Source: Cerrena zonata (lineage: Eukaryota; Basidiomycota; Agaricomycetes; Polyporales; Cerrenaceae). From it: DNA of 64,000 nt. The notes under the pieces were generated by a model that saw nothing but the letters and a program-made list of their open reading frames with translations, was not told where the DNA came from and did not search any database. The stretch covers positions 1,079,360 to 1,143,359 of the forward strand of contig JASBNA010000008.1 of NCBI GenBank assembly GCA_038087015.1, given 5' to 3'. Both the position numbers and the translations under genes were made by a program. Numbering within the stretch: position 1 is the stretch's first letter; every line of letters begins with the position of its first letter. Shown piece by piece: positions 25,321 to 36,422 of the stretch.

Positions 25321-27974
25321 GGTAATAGCTGTGTTGTCTCATAGTATCTGTCTTAATACAATCACCAACTTTCGATTGTTGGTTCTTTCTATTAGTTTTC
25401 CATCCTGGTATCAGCCTCCACACAAAATGACATGGAGGAGAGTCGATAAGCCCCACTGTCAATGCCAGACGTCTCGAAAAGCCTATCTAGTCTCAACTCG
25501 AAGAGCTACTTCACTGTGATCCCCTCGGAATCAGATTCAGCTGTGCTACTGAACTTCAAACTCTATCTCTCTCAGGCAGCCCCATTGCTGACTTCACACT
25601 GGCTATCTATGTCACTGACATCATCCTTGTTGACCCTGGATGGAATTAGTATTGCTTGACATTGGTGCTCGCTTCGCAGAAGACCCAATGTCAATGTCAG
25701 GTGTGATGAGCATCGGGTAACATTTTGAATTCAAGATGTGACACCTCTGGCATAACTTACCCAAACGTGCGTCCTCATTCTACGCCATTGGCTCAGCATT
25801 TTCTTCTGACAATTTCGGGGGTCGGTGAAAATGAGAATCAACCAATCGGCCTTTCGCCATTCACACACAATGCTCAAATGTTGTGACATTGTGTGGTTCT
25901 TGCAGCTGGAAATAGTACTTGGAATATGACCATTACCTATCTTAGAGGAAATAACAATGTGCGTGACTCAATGCTTAGGTCATTTCTGTCAAACGTAAAT
26001 GGCACAATGCAGGTAAAATGTTCTGGATGATAGATGGTCGTCGATGTACTCATTTACTTGTGTTTCATCCTTTTTTGTGTTCCTACTTACAATATACTGA
26101 TTCTGTTTAGATAACTTTCGCATTGGACCTAGTCGAAAGCGTTATTCCACTAGTACGCATCACACGCAGTCTATTACAGTCGACTTTCGCTCTCGATCGT
26201 TAGCTCCATGTCCTTCTCTCAGCCTTCGATGTCAAGCCTTGTACATACAAGAACCAATAGCTCGGAAACGAATTGTGATATTCAATCAAAAATGTGATTC
26301 GCAGGTGAGTACTTTTGTTACGTCTCGTTGACAGTGGTTTGGTATACGTATACTGACATTTGCTCGTTAGGTATGATCTTATGTCGGTGATCCACACGGC
26401 TACCCATATTTATTGTGAAGAGTTGTTTTGTGGCCAGACGGCAAAAAGCTGTCCAATCAATGTGATAATCTCGGTTTCGTCTCTCCGTACCCAGGGAACA
26501 AATCCTTAGGCCTCGAAAAATGAGTCCACATGACCACATCGAGATTTCCGGAGGGGGCCATTGCTGATGAAACTCCAAAATATTTATTAGTATGCGTCCT
26601 TTTCACATCGAGGGTCAGTATTGCTACTAACGCAAAGACCTTCCTATACAAGCGAGAACGTTTGAAGTCGCAATTTCGATCAGTTGCGCAGGATCGGGTT
26701 GACTCCCGGAAAGTAAAAATCTTATTCGGATTGATTCTGAATGGCCACGTATTTCTTACGTTTCTTATCTGTACGTCTACTAATCTCCGTATGATGGCCT
26801 CCGTATCTTGATACAAATGAGGTCGTTTGAGAAGAGATCGTCTTTACGATCCAATTTGCCGGGCCTCAAAAACAGCCACACTGCCCGGCTCTTTGCTAGG
26901 TACGTCCGATTTCAGCTCGCACCTTAGTTTCAGCATGTCAAGGTCTGTCAATGTCTACTCGAGTACTCGAATAAACTTCAACTCCATCACAATCCTTAGG
27001 CACATATTACGACTCAGCGGATGACGATGTGCCGTCTGCAGCGTCCTGCATTGGGAGACGGGATGAACTTTGCAGCAAGGCACTAGGATAAAAAATAAGA
27101 TTCAATGTGAATGCGACCACGAGCATCAACTTGTTTCGTCGTATTCACACTCGATCTTGTTTTCCGTTCTCCGTCTTTTATTCCCACTTCACCACCCTCC
27201 ATTCCCATCTGGCAGCGGACGTCATTGCAGGGACAACCATGGACAGATCCTCGCCTCCCATGCGGCGACCATTTTTTTTAGTCTTTCGGGTGCATCGGTG
27301 AGTTCTTTTGAAGCGAATAGGGCCCGGGCTGAGTTTTTAGGTATTAAGAGCAAGAGCAAGGTCGGTTTATTCGAAGCATCGACTCTCTCCCCTCTTCTTC
27401 TCTCCCCCGTCTCCTCTGTCCTCATCTCATCTCTACCTGCCTCGATGCGATGAGCTCATCGTCGCGTCCTACGTTAAGCATCTATGACACAAACCCGGTG
27501 AGTATGTCAGTACCAACTCTCGTATATTGTATGTCAGGTGTGTCCTATTACAGTCTCATTTTACGATCTGGTTACTCACCGTTTTTTTTCTTGCTATAGC
27601 GATCGGTTTCACCATTCAAGATACAATGTTGCTACAGACATTGTATTTCACGTCGTGATGTGCCTCTACAGTGTCCGAGACGACGCTATGGGACGACGAC
27701 GAACGTATGTCCACGACGTTTCATTTCGATTGATATTGCTCATGCTGTAATACAGGTCCGCGTCGTTCGTTGTCCACCAATAAAGACCGAAACGATTCTA
27801 AGAGTGCGTGTCCCCTCCGTCTCTTATTCTCATTTTTCCGTAGATGTATAGTTTTATTTCTATTCTCGTTCTATCCTTGTACCTCTTAATAAACATTTTC
27901 ATCTGCGGTTTACTATTCATTCTCACTCGCAAATCGACCGTATATGTCTTTTTCTAATTGAAACAGAATTTTAT
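25321..27974. repeat. Tandem array, B unit 2
   Basis: Homologous to B1 but with a single copy of the 396-bp internal repeat. It contains the counterpart of the small transcription unit: ATG at 27450 (MSSSSRPTLSIYDTNP), GTGAGT donor, CTATAG acceptor and AATAAA near 27889. Confidence 0.75.
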
Positions 27975-30360
27975 TTTATTTTAATTTACTACGTCTGCGG
28001 TACTACATACACACTAACCTGCTGGCTCGTATCGTCTCTTTCGAGGACGCTACGGCCGTGATCGAATAAACATAAATAAGTTAGCAGAAGAGACGATCAA
28101 CGTCTCCCCTGCTAGCCTCGGTATACGATCGTGCACAATCGCCTGTGTCTCTGGACACAGGGTTGTTGCATGCACAATCTCTTTATTTTATATTTTATTT
28201 TGGGTTCGTTGCTTATGCGGTGTCTATATCGACATTGTTGGTATAAAAATGGGGGGTGACGTGCAGCAAACGGGAAACGAGGGGCGTCGATATGCCTCCG
28301 TTTCCATTCTCATAAGCTCTGAGTATGGGGAGTAAAACCCCACTCACTCGTTTTCGACAGACAACGTCTGTCTGATGTCCATGAGGACGACTAAGTAGGG
28401 GTGTGGAACGACATACGAGATATTCGGAAACTTCACGAAAAGCGACAGACTGGGTGAAGATAACCAGCCACGCCCGCGAGTCGTCATTGCCATCTCATAC
28501 ATCGCCGCTAATAGTGTAACGATATACACGCGTTAACGGGACTTGAACGAACAATGACAAAGAGTAGAAAATGTACCTTTGTCGATTGAACGAGAGCGTG
28601 TGTGTTGAGAAGGAGAACGGACAGACTTACCGAGTTCTGGTATGCCCTCGGTTTGTCTCTTTGTATCGCCCTCTGACCGCTCCATTTTCGCTTCCCAGGT
28701 CCATCGTTTCCTCCTCTGACTCTAGTGAACCATGGAGGTATTCTCTATAGTGCTACATAATAGGTATGTTAGCTTTGCACGGTGCTCGATCGAGATTAAT
28801 CTTGCTTACCTACATGCAGACCGATCATAAAGCGAGTATACCGTTTGCTTGTCCGAGTCAGATACTGACATGCAGCGGCCAGTCGTTTAGCTTCAGGGTT
28901 GTTGGTTGAGCGGGGACTGTTGAAGCACCTGTCTTGGATAAAAGGTTAGTCGGTCTCTTGTAGTTCAGGTTCACAAGTCACTTATAAAGTCGGCATATTT
29001 ACTTCGCGCCTGTGTATCATGCGGGAAGACCACCCCTGGGTAGACTACACTATACGGTCCCGGGAGACTATGAAGTCTGACAGACTCTATAGTCACCCGC
29101 ACAGGTCGAGAACGGAGAGGTACAAAGGCTGAAGAGTGGAAACGAGACGGTAAGGTTGATCGTCATCTCGTGGTGCAGTAACTTGAGCACACGGCGAAAT
29201 ACGAGATTGACAACAAGGAGATCGGACAAAAGTCCCCTTGCCGGTTGAGTCTCGAGAGGTGATAGGCACAAAACGAGGGGATTGGATGTCGAAGGAAAGG
29301 ATGATATTGAGTCGAAGGGGTACGAACTCAATAAGGACGTACCTCGCTATACCTCCTGACTCATCCCTTACTCGCCTCTTCCCGCCTTCCCATGTCAACC
29401 CCGGGTTGCAGCTTGCATCGACAGATTTATGTCGTGGACCGACAGGAAATTGTCTAGGGGGTGAAACGAAGAAAAATCAGTATCATACTTTATTCGAAGA
29501 TCGATCCTATATGTACTTACATCGGCTGGAGGCCAATCGATCTAGTTCGAAAGAGCTTTTGGCGAATGGATTTGAAGACGACGCATATTAACAAGATTTT
29601 GAACGTCGTGAAAAGTGACCGGTGATTGGTTGCGGCAAGAGGGGCGTATTGGTGAGTATAATCGAGATCCGCAGACAGCCTGAGTGGCCTGTACAGGATC
29701 ATTGAAGGTGTCTTGGGATACGGAGTGGCATACTGCACCTCGAGTAGGTCGTTCGAGCATGTGGTGACAAAAGTGGAGAGGTAGAGGAGGATATAAGTGT
29801 ATCGTTACCGTGTAGATAGCATCGAGATGTAGGGTACCTAGCGGAGTTGGGAAACAGAAGTCGAAAATGAGGAGTAGTAGAGAGAAGGACAGCTTACCGT
29901 GTGTGACTCGTTCACACCGTCTGTTGTCAGTTCATTACGATGGTGTACCTATAATGAACGCCATGTAAGTAATGAAAGTTGCTTTCAAAACGAGAGCGGT
30001 ACGTACTCAAATGATTGATGGTATACGTTGAAGAGAGCGGTGAACGAGCCTCGAAGAGTAATGGAAGGTCAAAAGAACTTGCATTTTGTATGGCAGCAAG
30101 AGTTGAAGAGAGTCCTTGAAGAGCCAAGCAACGAGAAAAGCAGGAGAGACAGAGGGCACAGCGAGAGAATCAAGAGCAACGAGAGGAGGTTGAAAGCGAG
30201 ACGCCGAGTGAGAGATGAGTGGAGAAACGAGAGCGAGTCGAAATAGACCAGAGCAGAAGACGAGTGTGAAGGAGAAGAAAGTGGATGTGGAAGGAGAAAG
30301 CAAGAGACGAATCAGAACCCGAGTGAGTCGGAGTAGAAGACGCCGAAAATCAAATTGGAC
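27975..30360. repeat. Tandem array, A unit 3 (joins F-box copy 2)
   Basis: This is the third A block. Its closing motif GCCGAAAATCAAATTGGACG continues without a break into F-box copy 2, so the A unit is the 5' flank of that gene. Confidence 0.75.
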
Positions 30361-30430
30361 GCGGGGGGAGTGATATCGTTACTTGGGTCTGCTCTTCATC
30401 GAATATCCGATTACAGCCTTAGCTCTGGCC

Positions 30431-32254
30431 GTGTCCCTCAGCTCCCACTGCTCTCCTACACAGACCTCCCACTCGTCCCGACCTCCGTCCCCTTCGCCCT
30501 CGCTCCAGTTCCTGCTCGACATTGCCGACTATGCTTGCCCTCCCTCGCCTCCCCCAAATACCCGCTTCGCCTTCGATCATGGCAAGCTCTCTTCCCTGCC
30601 ATCCAAGGATGCCCGTACCTGGTTCCTCGACGAAATCTCCCAGGCACAGTCCTACATCCTCTCTCTCCGTGCACATGCCAACTCGCTCGCAGAGATCCAC
30701 AGGCTTCCGAATGATCTCCTCTCTGACATCTTCAACCTCGTCGTAGAGGACGATCATCAATCCGATCGTCAGCTGTACATGAACCTCCGTTTGTCTTCTG
30801 TCTGTCAGAGATGGCGGACGGTCGCTTTTTACAGCCAGTTGCTTTGGACGGTTGTTGATCTCAGTCATTTGCAGCGTGCGGCTGCTTTCCTCCAGAGGTC
30901 CGGCACGGCTGCTGTCGATGCCTATCTGGACAATGGCTTCTATGGCCAGGGCGGCGGCGATCCCTCTAATGTCGATGGCTTTAGTCTGTGGGCCACCCTT
31001 TCGCCTCATGCGAGCCACATATCTGCGCTCTATATCGAGGTCCCGTACAACCACATGCAAGAACTGCTGGACTCGCTCGACTGTACGTTTACCAACCTCC
31101 TCAACTTACGTCTCCTTTGTCCCATAGAGAAAGCAGAACCGAGAGATGGCATTCAAACTATTATTTACAATCCCTCGAGAGCACATGCCATACAGGAACT
31201 CGATCTCTACAAGGTCTGTGTTCCGTGGTATTCGCCCGCATACAACAACCTGCGCGACCTCGATTTGCGCTACCAGGTCTCGAATCCCTCCAATGCGCCG
31301 ACTATGGATCTCTTTCTCGGCGTTCTCGAACGTTCGCCGGAGCTCGAGTTTCTCCGACTTGCCTTTGCAGGTCCCATGCTCGATTCCTCCTATACCAGCT
31401 ATCCAGAACCCCATCGGAGAGTGGAATTGACGAAACTCAAGTCTATCACGCTTTACAACAATCCGCTGGATATTGGACATCTGCTTGCACATCTCGACTT
31501 TCCTGCTACCACCGGCATCAACCTCCATGCCATCCTCTCGCCGTCCAACTCGATATGCGATCTCTTTCCTCGCGGTGGTCGTCTCCCTGTCTTTGCCGAC
31601 ATCTCCCATATCCACCTTGGATACACGAAAACGTACACCGAGTGTGCTTGGGAAGACCTCTCTCTCCATCTCGAAGCCACCTCGAAACAGTCGCCGCATT
31701 CGCGCATCAACGTTGATTTTAAATGGACCGACGATGGGGGAAACGATGCTTGGGCAATAGGCATCCCTCAGTCTTTCCGCTCCCTTCCTATCCTCTTTGC
31801 TCACTCGCCGATCACGCATATTGAGTTGACGTGCAGCTATCATGCGTTTGTGGCGGCGGATTGGCGGATGGTGCTTGGTTCGTTTAATGAGTTGACGTCG
31901 TTGACTGCTCAGCCGCTTTCTCCGGCGTATTATGTCCCTTCTGCGAATGTCGAAGATTTGCTAGAGGTGTTGACGCCCAGCCTGAATAGGGTGGCAGAGC
32001 CCAGTGTCGTTTGTCCGCAGTTGAGGAGACTAAAGTTGGGGAGTTTCACAATGGGGAATGCATTCTGCGGCACACTGATGGATTGTGTCAGCGCCAGGAA
32101 GAGTAGGGAGGTCGGGTTGTGTTGGTTGGGATTGGGCCATTTTAATTGGGTCGGCGAGGAAGAGTTTTGCATGCCGATGTTTGGGGAGAGTGTCGGGTGT
32201 TGGTGTGGGGAGGAAAAGACGTGCGGGGATCCAACGAGGGAGTGGGACCCGTGA
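30431..32254 (+). CDS. F-box protein, copy 2 (full-length frame, start codon uncertain)
   Basis: One uninterrupted frame encodes the F-box (IHRLPNDLLSDIFNLV ... SSVCQRWRTV) and leucine-rich C-terminal body through CGDPTREWDP, without the frameshift of copy 1. The position corresponding to the ATG of copy 1 is GTG here (30431). Because of a one-base difference upstream (ACAGCCTTAGC versus ACACCCTAGC), no in-frame ATG precedes it: an in-frame TGA lies about 60 bp upstream. The first in-frame ATG lies inside the F-box (QLYMNLRL). Either the start comes from an upstream exon (GATTACAG just before could be an acceptor), or copy 2 is start-less. Role as for copy 1: SCF substrate receptor, by family knowledge. 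Confidence 0.75.
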   Translation: MSLSSHCSPTQTSHSSRPPSPSPSLQFLLDIADYACPPSPPPNTRFAFDHGKLSSLPSKDARTWFLDEISQAQSYILSLRAHANSLAEIHRLPNDLLSDIFNLVVEDDHQSDRQLYMNLRLSSVCQRWRTVAFYSQLLWTVVDLSHLQRAAAFLQRSGTAAVDAYLDNGFYGQGGGDPSNVDGFSLWATLSPHASHISALYIEVPYNHMQELLDSLDCTFTNLLNLRLLCPIEKAEPRDGIQTIIYNPSRAHAIQELDLYKVCVPWYSPAYNNLRDLDLRYQVSNPSNAPTMDLFLGVLERSPELEFLRLAFAGPMLDSSYTSYPEPHRRVELTKLKSITLYNNPLDIGHLLAHLDFPATTGINLHAILSPSNSICDLFPRGGRLPVFADISHIHLGYTKTYTECAWEDLSLHLEATSKQSPHSRINVDFKWTDDGGNDAWAIGIPQSFRSLPILFAHSPITHIELTCSYHAFVAADWRMVLGSFNELTSLTAQPLSPAYYVPSANVEDLLEVLTPSLNRVAEPSVVCPQLRRLKLGSFTMGNAFCGTLMDCVSARKSREVGLCWLGLGHFNWVGEEEFCMPMFGESVGCWCGEEKTCGDPTREWDP

Positions 32255-33177
32255 TGCTATGTTGGTGCTTGATTTCGTTTGCATATTCTTTCCTTGTCAG
32301 TCTACACACTCATGGTTTCTTCTCACTCTCCCCCACTCAGTCATTGGTCATTGGATAACTCGGATTGTTTGCTTGTTTGTTCGCTTTGTATTTTTGGTCG
32401 TTGTAATGTAGTCTGTAGTTTTGTATTAATAGGTCATCGATGGGATATATATAGTTGTACCATACGGGTGGATCGGATTGATCGAAGCGACCCGGATTTG
32501 GTACGTCATCTCTCTCTCTCGCTCGTTCACTCTCATGTCTCGTTTTGAACTCTGATATAACCGTTCTCGTTCGAACTGGACTTGACACGCTTGGTATAAT
32601 TGGTATCGTTCTGGCCTAGTCTGGCTTGCTTGTACCTTGTCTTCCACGCACGGTGGCGAACGTTGCCCTTGTATGCGCGACTTGATCTGTTCCTTGAGTC
32701 AAGACAGATGGACATCTTGACAACTAGTTACCGGATCGGAGGAATTCCAATGTGTCGGATGCTTCTCGTTCGTCTGGATTTGGGGTACGTCTGAGTCCTT
32801 GGTATTACTTGGACGGTTGTTGGACTAGGGTCACGATAATGAGGTATATTTTATATACCTTTCGTCATACTCTTGTACATCCTTAGCTAAAGAAAACGAG
32901 TTTTAGGCCATCCCTTAACGCTGCTTATCCCCGCTCATAATGAACGTGCCTTTAGCATGACAGTTCGCCCTGGACATACGTCCGCTATTACTGCTCCCAT
33001 ATGTCAATGCATATACTCAATGTTGAGCTTAATGGGATGGTACCTGGGCGATCAACGTGCGTTCTCCCGTTGAGCACGGAGGTTCGCCCATACAGTTGGT
33101 ATAAAGAACGTTCGGGATGACGGTATAGTTCTCTTCAGACCGCCTTTTGGTGTTTGTCGCCACTAATTTCTACTAGC
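32255..33177. other. Intergenic region between F-box copy 2 and the WSC gene
   Basis: The first 180 bp or so are the F-box copy 2 3' UTR. The rest holds no supported gene; the promoter of the WSC gene presumably lies near the right end. Confidence 0.4.
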
Positions 33178-34219
33178 ATGCTCTTGAGTCTCGTTTCGAT
33201 CACTATTGTGGTCGTTGTGGCTAAAGCGGCTACTCCTAGTCAACACCAGATATGCCGTTTTGTCTGTCCGGATACCGTTGGTGGGAGTCCTCTCATCAAT
33301 GAGGTTCTGGGGACAGACGGTTCTGCTGTAGCTTGTGAATGGTTTGGGAATGGACTTGGATTTCGAGCTGCAAGTTTCGATTCTGTTCGTCTTTTCTTCT
33401 CTCATTATTCGAGTTCCTATGCTAACACTCTTCTGTGGATAGAACGGGGATGTTATTCCTGGAAGTCAAACGAGCAATAATCAATTCACGACTCGAGCGG
33501 GTCAGCACTGTGTCGAGGTCACTGATGGATGGACTTGGGCGAATACCCAGGTTTGCATCAAAGATACGGTCTCTGCACGTATCCTCCAACGTGATACCAT
33601 CGCCCCCTTGGATAGCAATTCGCCTGAGGCGTGTACGGCCGCTTGTGACGCTTTAGGTTTTACTTTTGCTGGGACGGAATTCGGATCCGAATGTCATTGT
33701 GGTACCGGGTTCACATCGTACGTGTTTTCAGGGATCGTTACGACGGGATGTTGTATTCTAACCATCCGTTTGACGTTTTCCAGGACAATTACACCCGTAC
33801 CTCACACTCAATGCAACATCCGTTGCACAGGAAACAGTTCAGAAACGTGCGGAGCAGGCGACCTCATCGAAGTCTTCCAAGGTCCCAACCCTCCTCGCGC
33901 AGCTCAGCTCCCAGCTGGTTGGTCCACCTTCGCTGACGCACCCTGTGCTCAAGACTCCGCTGCGAGGATGTTCACTGATACGTTGATCGCGGGACCGATC
34001 CTTGCTGCGACTGATACACCTGCTGCGTGTGTGGCATTTTGTATTAAGAATGGGTTGACGAAAGCGGGTGTGGAGGGTGGTGACGAGTGTTATTGTGGGA
34101 CAGAGTTTAGGGAGGTACCGGAGGCAATTGATCCTACATTGTGCAATTTGCCTTGTCAGGGTGCACCTGGGATCAGTTGTGGCGGGAATTTTGCGATTCA
34201 GTTGTATGTTGAGTCTTGA
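33178..34219 (+). CDS. Secreted or cell-surface WSC-domain protein (305 aa)
   Basis: Exons 33178-33384, 33443-33717 and 33784-34219 join to 305 aa. The N-terminus MLLSLVSITIVVVVAKAA looks like a signal peptide. Two Cys-rich WSC-like modules follow: CTAACDALGFTFAGTEFGSE with CHCG and CTGNSSETCGAG, and CVAFCIKNGLTKAGVEGGDE with CYCGTEF ... CQGAPGISCGG. WSC domains bind polysaccharides and occur in wall sensors and in secreted glyoxal-oxidase-like proteins. No transmembrane segment follows, so secretion is more likely than a sensor role. The first intron has an unusual GTTCGT donor. Confidence 0.8.
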
Positions 34220-34513
34220 GTAGTGGTAAACATAGTCGTCGAGGGGAAATGATGTAAGATATTGTGACGTGGCCATGTCCATGTTCATGTTTTAGGTAGC
34301 AGCAAAATGAAATCCATTAGCATCTTTGTTCCTCAAAAATACTTTGGGATCGGACAATTTGCAGTTGAGCAAATCAACAGGAGTTATTTATCATATGTAC
34401 ATCTGTATGGCCACTACATTCAGAGTTCATATCGGTAATTGGGATGCTACGGATATTATATACAGCAAGTCAAGAAGAAACTAAGCACTTCATTACTCAA
34501 AGATCTCCACCAA
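34220..34513. other. Spacer between inverted WSC copies
   Basis: About 290 bp of non-coding sequence form the loop of the inverted duplication. Confidence 0.5.
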
Positions 34514-34837
34514 TCAAGATTCAACATACAACTGAATCGCAAAATTACCTCCACAGTTGATCCCAGGTGCACCTTGACAAGGTAAATCACACAACGTAGG
34601 ATCAATCGCCTCCGGTACCTCCCTAAACTCCGTCCCACAATAACACTTGTCACCACCCTCCACACCTGCTTTCGTCAACCCATTCTGAATACAAAATGCC
34701 ACGCACGCAGCAGGTGTATCCGTAGCAGCAAGGATAGGCCCGCAATCAATGTATCGGTGAACATCCTCGCAGCGGAGTCTTGAGCACAGGGTGCATCAGC
34801 AAAGGTGGTCCAACCGGCTGGGAGTTGAGCTGCATCA
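34514..34837 (-). pseudogene. Inverted, frameshifted partial copy of the WSC gene
   Basis: The minus strand repeats the last 324 bp of the WSC gene exon (33896-34219): AAQLPAGW-like start, CAQDSAARMFTDTLIAG, then GLTKAGVEGGDKCYCGTEF and GNFAIQLYVES with stop. Relative to the functional copy a base is missing where GCGGGACCGATCC became GCGGGCCTATCC (about 34736-34746), shifting the frame. There is no start codon. The two copies face each other and could form a hairpin. Confidence 0.85.
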
Positions 34838-35215
34838 GCGGACGAGAGAAAACCTGATGTTACCTACCCAGTTTGGGCAGGCCATGTGGCGCGTTATAAG
34901 GGTCTGGTGGAATGGCGCGGGCGATGACTGGCCTTTTCAATCTTATCTATCTTGTCAATAGTTACTCCAATCCTATCAGGTCTGTTCATCTTCAACAGGC
35001 CATAGCATGCCGTGACAGCCACATCCATGATGTGATGGCTATAACAAATAGGTGCTTAGTTCAAAAGCTCAAGGTGACCGTAAACATGGTCATGGTTTTG
35101 GCAGACTCGGACAAGGACAGTCGACAAGGACAGTATAATGACCATAATATTTTCTATGAATTTACTAACTCGATGCTACCCCATCTTAGATTTAGTAGTC
35201 TTCGTACTACTCCTA
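34838..35215. other. Non-coding flank, possible left end of the Plavaka element
   Basis: WSC homology stops abruptly at about 34837. The sequence up to the next stop codon has no gene. If the transposon has a left terminus it should be here, but I could not identify a terminal inverted repeat. Confidence 0.4.
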
Positions 35216-36265
35216 CTAGTCCGAGTCCGAGTCAATCCTTCGACGTTTTGAACTCTCGCTGGTCTTCTCGGCGCGCTTTGTTATTGACTGAGTCGGCGGA
35301 CGCTTGCTATTCATGACGTCTGCAAGTGTAGGTACAGCCTGCTTGGCACTACTAGGCCTGGGTGTCATGTGGAATGGTGGAAGGAGTGGTTTCGTAACAG
35401 GTGAGTCCGTTGTGGCTTGGGGATAACCTAACATCGGATTTTCACTATCATTCAAGGAGGTACCGAAGCTCTCGAAAAGATATTCCGACTTGACGTAGGA
35501 CCTTGAACTTTCGACGCGTGCCGGGTCAGTTACAAGATGAGGACCCAGATAGTCAAAACTCACTTGTCGCTCCAATTTGAGTGGTGTCCACCACCTAGCA
35601 TGCTCTCGACATCACCGTGACAGGTTTTACCTTGCTTGACGGTCACCTGCCTCCCCTCTACTGGCATGGTAACACCTTTTCCCTTCAGCTGCTTTGACTC
35701 ATTTGCCTCTGGTAGTGGGCGGGTTGGTGCGTGATTTGTCCTAACAACTTGCTGCTGTTCCATCTTCTCCGGGTTAGCGGCAAGAAGACGATCTGCACGC
35801 TCATCATAGAGGCTAGCAAATGCCCGGTAACTGATGGCTAGACGACGTAGCCAATCCACCTCAGCGTGAAGCTCGCCCATGGGTAAGGAAGGGGTGGGAT
35901 CATTCTCTTTGCTCGAAGCAGACAAGGCACTGGGTGAGGAAGGGAGGTTTACTGTGTCGGGATCTGGGATAAGAGCCTCTGGTAGAAATAGAGGTTTGGC
36001 GGTCTGTGGCTGCAAGCTCTCGACCCACTGGGTATCTGAAGTTTGCGAGTTGAGGAGGCCATTGGGTATATACAACCTGTAGTAGTGTACATTGGTAATT
36101 AAATTTTTTATGGAGTCCGAGTCAGAAAGTGGATGAAAGAACATACCGGGAAGTCTTTTGTGCACCTCTTGCAGTCGCATTGCGTGCTAAAATAAGTGAC
36201 TTTTGTGGCCCCTCGAACGTGGATTGAGTATTATACTGGGACTCGTCGTTTGGCCAGCGTGGCAT
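35216..36265 (-). CDS. Transposon-associated hypothetical protein (307 aa)
   Basis: Exons 36265-36147, 36076-35564 and 35507-35216 join in frame to 307 aa starting MPRWPNDESQYNTQSTFEGP. The middle contains a probable helical segment (ELHAEVDWLRRLAISYRAF). The C-terminus has a nuclear-localisation-like cluster KRRRIDSDSD next to the stop. It lies 157 bp downstream of the Plavaka transposase on the same strand, so it may be an accessory of the element. No known domain was recognised. Confidence 0.6.
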
Positions 36266-36422
36266 GATGGATAGAGAAAAGGGCTAGTCCAGGTTGCCCT
36301 TTCCCTCAGTCGGCTTAATCAGTATTTATTTATTTACCCGTTGTGGCCCTCATGGCAAGCTTAAAGGTATTTGGTTCGTCTTAAATGCGGATTATATGAG
36401 AAGAAAAAATAAGATAATGCTA

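Noticed and set aside
19442..30246. Conserved basic peptide (KSNERRLKARxxVRDxWRxESESK) in A1 and A3 as a gene
   Set aside because: The purine-rich DNA is repeated as a whole, the frame is deleted in A2, and conservation shows no clear codon pattern.
34838..35215. Terminal inverted repeat of the Plavaka element on the left
   Set aside because: Only weak similarity (TCAACAGG) to the arms at 43.5 kb was found, too short to call an end.
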